Shown in pieces: positions 59,751 through 64,000 of a DNA stretch of 64,000 bases. The translations under genes were made by a program, and so were the position numbers. Position 1 is the stretch's first letter. The number at the start of each line of letters is the position of its first letter. Source of the stretch: Cardiocondyla obscurior (lineage: Eukaryota; Arthropoda; Insecta; Hymenoptera; Formicidae); NCBI RefSeq assembly GCF_019399895.1, contig NC_091868.1:1908499-1972498 (forward strand), given 5' to 3'. The notes below the pieces were generated by a model, which was given only the letters and a program-made list of their open reading frames with translations, had not been told where the DNA came from and did not search any database.

Positions 59751-62700
59751 TAAATGTTAGTCCCCCTTCTTTCCCCGGCGATATATCGACGCGAGTTTCA
59801 GGAGTTTCAGCGTGTTTTCGCGATTGTAATTTATACGTCTGACAATTGTTAATAAGTTTTACAAAATTTCCGCCCCCGTTCTCTTCGAGTCCGTAAAGCA
59901 ATTTTCTCAATTTTTATTCCTCGGTTTTTCTGAAAGCGGGGGCACATATGTACCTATGTATACATATTTACGTATAAATATAAGAAATGATAGCAATGAC
60001 AGCGGCGACAACCATAGATAATCAAAGATAGCAACAAGCTGTTGTTTCGCATGAGTCGACACTCTCGTTATCAATTCAGGGAAAGAAAAAGTCAGGTAAA
60101 AAGTGCAGGAAGAAACAAAGTGCACAGAGGAAGCGAAACGTGGTATATTTTATTCGATTTTTTTATACTTCCTTTGCGCGATTATTTGAATAAATTGGAT
60201 TTGCCGCTATGAGTTTGCTAATCTTGATTTTACAAATAATTATTAAATTTTTTTTTTTCCTTTTTTTTTTTCTTTTTACACACTGATTAATATTCACGAA
60301 GGCTCGATCGACTCGGGACGGATACGTTGTACACTACGCGATTAATTTTTCTTCCTTCGAGGCTCAAAAAATTTGACGAGATTCGCCATCATTTTTTCAT
60401 CGGTCCGCGGAGCGCGCGGCGAAGTTAAGCGCGCCGTGATCTCTCAATGTAATTATACAATGACACGCGGAGTAGCACGAGATCGTTATGAATCGCGTCG
60501 TAAATCAGATTTCAACCATTTCGCGCGGTATACGCTCGCCAATCCGCCGGATGACGCCGCGCTCACGAACGGTTCTTCGTTTCGTTTACGCGCTGATCTA
60601 CTGCCACGATAAAGTACACCGCGTGGAATGACACGCGCGTGAAATACGACGGCGAGGCTCAGCACTTTGCAAACTGGTTGCGTCTCGATGCGGACTCCAA
60701 TAAGTCTGCGGTAACACTTGGAGAGAGATAGGCGTTGCCGAGAACCCGAGCCGCGGTTCTCGCAGCGCCGTGAAAATTCAGAAAGTCTAATACGTCCCCG
60801 GGACGCGGAGTGGCGGGTGAGAATTTGCATATATCTGAAGTAAACAGTGCGTAATCCTCTCGCGATAGACGCGAAATGATTTACCGGGAAATTTTCGGTG
60901 CATTCGGTGGTCCACATAATAACGCCGTGATTCGCGACGAATTGAGGTCAGATTGCGGCCGGAGGTTAATCGGATTTTCCGTTTGATTAATTTCGGACCT
61001 AATGCTCGCCGACGCGCGATGAGCGGGTGCGGGAATTCAAATTGGAAGCCGCGGCGGGTGTTTCCCCGTGCGATTTAACGCGAGCGGCGCACCCGTGACG
61101 TAAAACGTGCCGTCGAAAGATGCTCGACGGATCGCTGAGCACCGGATATGGAAAAACGTGGGATATGCGGGCGCGTTTCGCCCCTTGGCGCGTGAAAAAT
61201 TCGCGTTTGAGCAGTCGATCATCGAGCCAGCTTAAGCATAACGCGCGAGAAACGGCCGCCGGAAAAGCGAGACGCACCTCGCGGAATGATTTACATTTCA
61301 GCCCTACCCTCCCTCCGTACATTTCCGCGCTCGTATCCAGCTCGACCGGTTTTCTAATATTTCAGTTATCTACACGCGGGTTATTTATCGGATACGCTCA
61401 TTATCGTCTCTTAATAATTGCCGGCGGACCTATACCCGGCAATTATGTAACAACTGTAAAACGGTTTTTTGCATTGCGCGTCTGAGGCGATATTATTATC
61501 GCCCCGATGCTTTCATAAACTAGCCGCGAGTACTTTATTACCGGCTAAAAGTCTTTCATTCAGCTCGGCATTTTTATAGGTTGGCTAACGCGATACTTTG
61601 CGGCACCCAAGTCTCCGGCGCGATTAATCGCGTTCTTCAACATCTCGCGATCTACATTCGCAAATATATTTAGGTAGTCATTAATCAAGCAACGCTTCCA
61701 CTTCGATCCTAATAGCGTATCTCGTCGAGCAATAATCATTTAATTAAAATAGCGCTGCGTACGTATTTAGGAATCGCGCCTGATATTATTTTATGAAGCA
61801 ATATAATATCTGTCATTTGACTTAACAGCCTCGCGGATTAACCGTAGACAGGGACTTTTTAAATTTAATTAAAATTTGCGTAAATCCAATTAGTTTCCAC
61901 TTCGCCTTTCCTTTCCGAGCGAGGGAAAGAGATTGACGCCTCAACTAAAGCGGCCAAGTTAAATATTCCGTTCTCTGATTCGGCCCGGTGTCTTCGTCGA
62001 ACAGCAGCATCTGGTCTTTCTAGCGCGAGCTAATCCGCGTCTTATTTATCGATCCTTACGTATTAACTTAATATCTCCGAAGTACCAGCCGTGCTCGCGC
62101 GAAGCGATGTTTTAATCGTTCCTCTTCGCCGAAGCACTCGCTCTTGCGAACGCCCGACGTGTTTCATTTATCTATTCTCTAATCATTCACATTAGTGAAA
62201 GGTTAGAAAACCAATCACGCCGCCAATTATACTTCATCAAGCCGCCGAGACGCATGGCTCGCGAAGCCTTGGCGTAACTTATTCTTCGATCATCTCTCGA
62301 AATATTATAACTCAGTGCAACGCGCGGGTCGGCATATATCGCACACGCACGCACGCACATAATGAAAGACTTGGCCGCGCGCTCGCGCGGTCTTATCTGC
62401 TTTAATTTATCATCTTTTGATAAAACCGCGCGTCTCTCATTTCAATGCATTAAATTCTGCGGACGGGTGCGGAAATTGTGCATAATTCCGCGGAATATTT
62501 TCAACCCTTTGTTGCCTGGCCATTTGAACTTCAATTACATTTACATTCAAAATTAATTTGAAAAAAAAAATAAATTGAATATTAAAGTGTTTTTAAGAAG
62601 TGGAACGCGTTTTTATTCGCATTATGAAATAATTACGAAGTAAATTTTTTTTTTTATTGTGTAATATGAATACACTCGCGTGCGGATTTATGTTATTATT

Positions 62701-64000
62701 AATACTTGTTTCGCGATTAACGCCGTGGATAAAATATAGTTTGCAAACTTGTAATTTGTGTAAAATGCCGATTATTCGCGGGGAGGAAAAAAAAATGCCT
62801 TATCGCGGCGGAGTTTAAAAGCGCGCGGCTTTAGTTGCATATTAATTTTAGGTGACACGCGAACCGCGGGTGTATCCGAATAGTTGGGGAGTTTATTTCT
62901 AGCATTTAACATGCACTAATATATCTTCGTAACGAAATAGTAAGCGAAGTACAAGTGGAGCAGCGCCGGGCGAAGCTCCCGAGAGAAAGTCCCGTCTTCG
63001 CTCTTCATTCCAAATATTCGCGAGCTGTGAATATTTTCTTGCGACATTATTTTTATACTTTTTTTCTTCTTCTTTTTTTCCTTTTTGTTAAATGACTACG
63101 TTTCGAGAAAATTACACGATAAGATTAATCGACAGCTTTGTACGACTTGATAAACAATCGATATCGGTTGAACACCTCACTTCGAAAGCCTTTTTGACAA
63201 TAATATCTCACGTTTAACGGAACAAAATCGTATCCGATACGAATTGGATTTTTTTTTCTTTTTCCTCGCAAAGTCCGCGATTGAGGAAAGAAAGTTACAC
63301 GGAATTATGCAACCGAGTGAAAATAATTTTTGTCTCTCGAGTAAGCGTTCGCATTCGGACCTTTTTAACGGCAATTTTTTTTTTTATCTAGCTCATTTTT
63401 GAAACAGTAATAGACGTTACAAATTAAGCGCGTGCTTTGCAATAAACGCTCGACGTGAAGAGGCGAGTCCGAGGAATCAAGGAGGCCAAGCGAAGCGATA
63501 TCAATGGTTGTCGTAAATACGTTATTTTTAGTTGCCACTGCTTTCAACGCTTATGATGGTACTGTACATGTAATGCGAAAGATATCTTTAATCGGTGGTG
63601 CACGACTGTTTACGACGCGCGACACTGTTGCACGTTTTATTTTCCTCGATCGAGTTCGTTGTGGAAGTTTGCTGCGCAGAGGCGTTGAAGATTTTTCACC
63701 GAGCTTCCCGAATAGGAATGCGCCTCGGCGTTATCGTTATCGTTATTATTACTATTGCCGTTGACGTTGCCATCAATTGCCTCAAGATCGGCGGTAAGGA
63801 GCTCTCGAAATAAAAGAACGCGATAATAAACGTTTATTTAAGTATCTCATTACAATATTGTTAAAATAGCGGGAGATTTTTGTATCCAATGACGTTGATC
63901 GTTGTCTTAATAAGGTGCAATCGTATTTATGCACGAAGTATCTTTGTGTAGAAGTTAGAAGTCTTCAGAACGTGTCTTTTACTTTCAAGTTCATATCGCG
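59751..64000 (+). other. Long intron, end of window
   Basis: Mixed-composition DNA with T-rich tracts (60247-60278, 63057-63087, 63250-63262), a short CACG repeat (62340-62358) and a CGTTAT repeat near 63730-63750. No coding exon, RNA gene or mobile element recognised. Confidence 0.4.

Overview
This window looks like eukaryotic, insect nuclear DNA. I would guess a hymenopteran, possibly an ant, but that is inference. Genes are split into short exons by AT-rich introns with GT..AG ends. The right half is strongly CpG-rich, which fits insect genomes with little CpG depletion. Gene names rest on eye translation and remembered family motifs; no search was run.

The left half (1-33.8 kb) is gene-dense and AT-rich. 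In order it holds: the 3' two thirds or more of pyruvate carboxylase (+, 167-5865); N-terminal glutamine amidohydrolase NTAQ1 (-, 10098-11853); an isochorismatase-like hydrolase (+, 12855-13944); dUTPase (-, 14202-15054); a large M16 metallopeptidase-family protein with a destroyed zinc site (+, 15277-19846); a CIA30-domain protein (-, 20416-21115); a protein with a Tc1/mariner-type helix-turn-helix head and an acidic tandem-repeat tail but no DDE domain (-, 21737-22639); Rab14 (-, 24423-25987, non-coding first exon near 26.9 kb); two tandem genes resembling GTP cyclohydrolase I feedback regulatory protein (+, 28539-29184 and 30288-31272); and ANKRD39 (+, 32996-33793). dUTPase and the M16 gene share a 222-bp divergent promoter. 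Isochorismatase/dUTPase and M16/CIA30 are convergent tail-to-tail pairs.

At about 34.1 kb the composition changes sharply. A GC/CpG-rich block (34.1-36.64 kb) ends in a consensus splice donor and looks like the promoter and non-coding first exon of a long gene on the + strand. A second, about 1.1 kb exon (41212-42315) carries upstream ORFs and only the first few codons of a protein. The rest (42.3-64 kb) reads as one very long intron, with CpG-rich islands near 47.5-48.2, 49.4-49.75, 50.75-51.3 and 59.3-59.75 kb that could be alternative promoters, many T-rich pyrimidine tracts and microsatellites, and no convincing coding exon.

The genes are mostly unrelated housekeeping functions (anaplerosis, N-end-rule degradation, dUTP removal, vesicle traffic, mitochondrial assembly). 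The items most worth following up are the M16 pseudo-protease, the transposase-derived HTH/acidic-repeat protein, the tandem GFRP-like pair, an optional 51-nt exon in pyruvate carboxylase, an in-frame stop-free intron in ANKRD39 and a miRNA-like hairpin at 32.05 kb.
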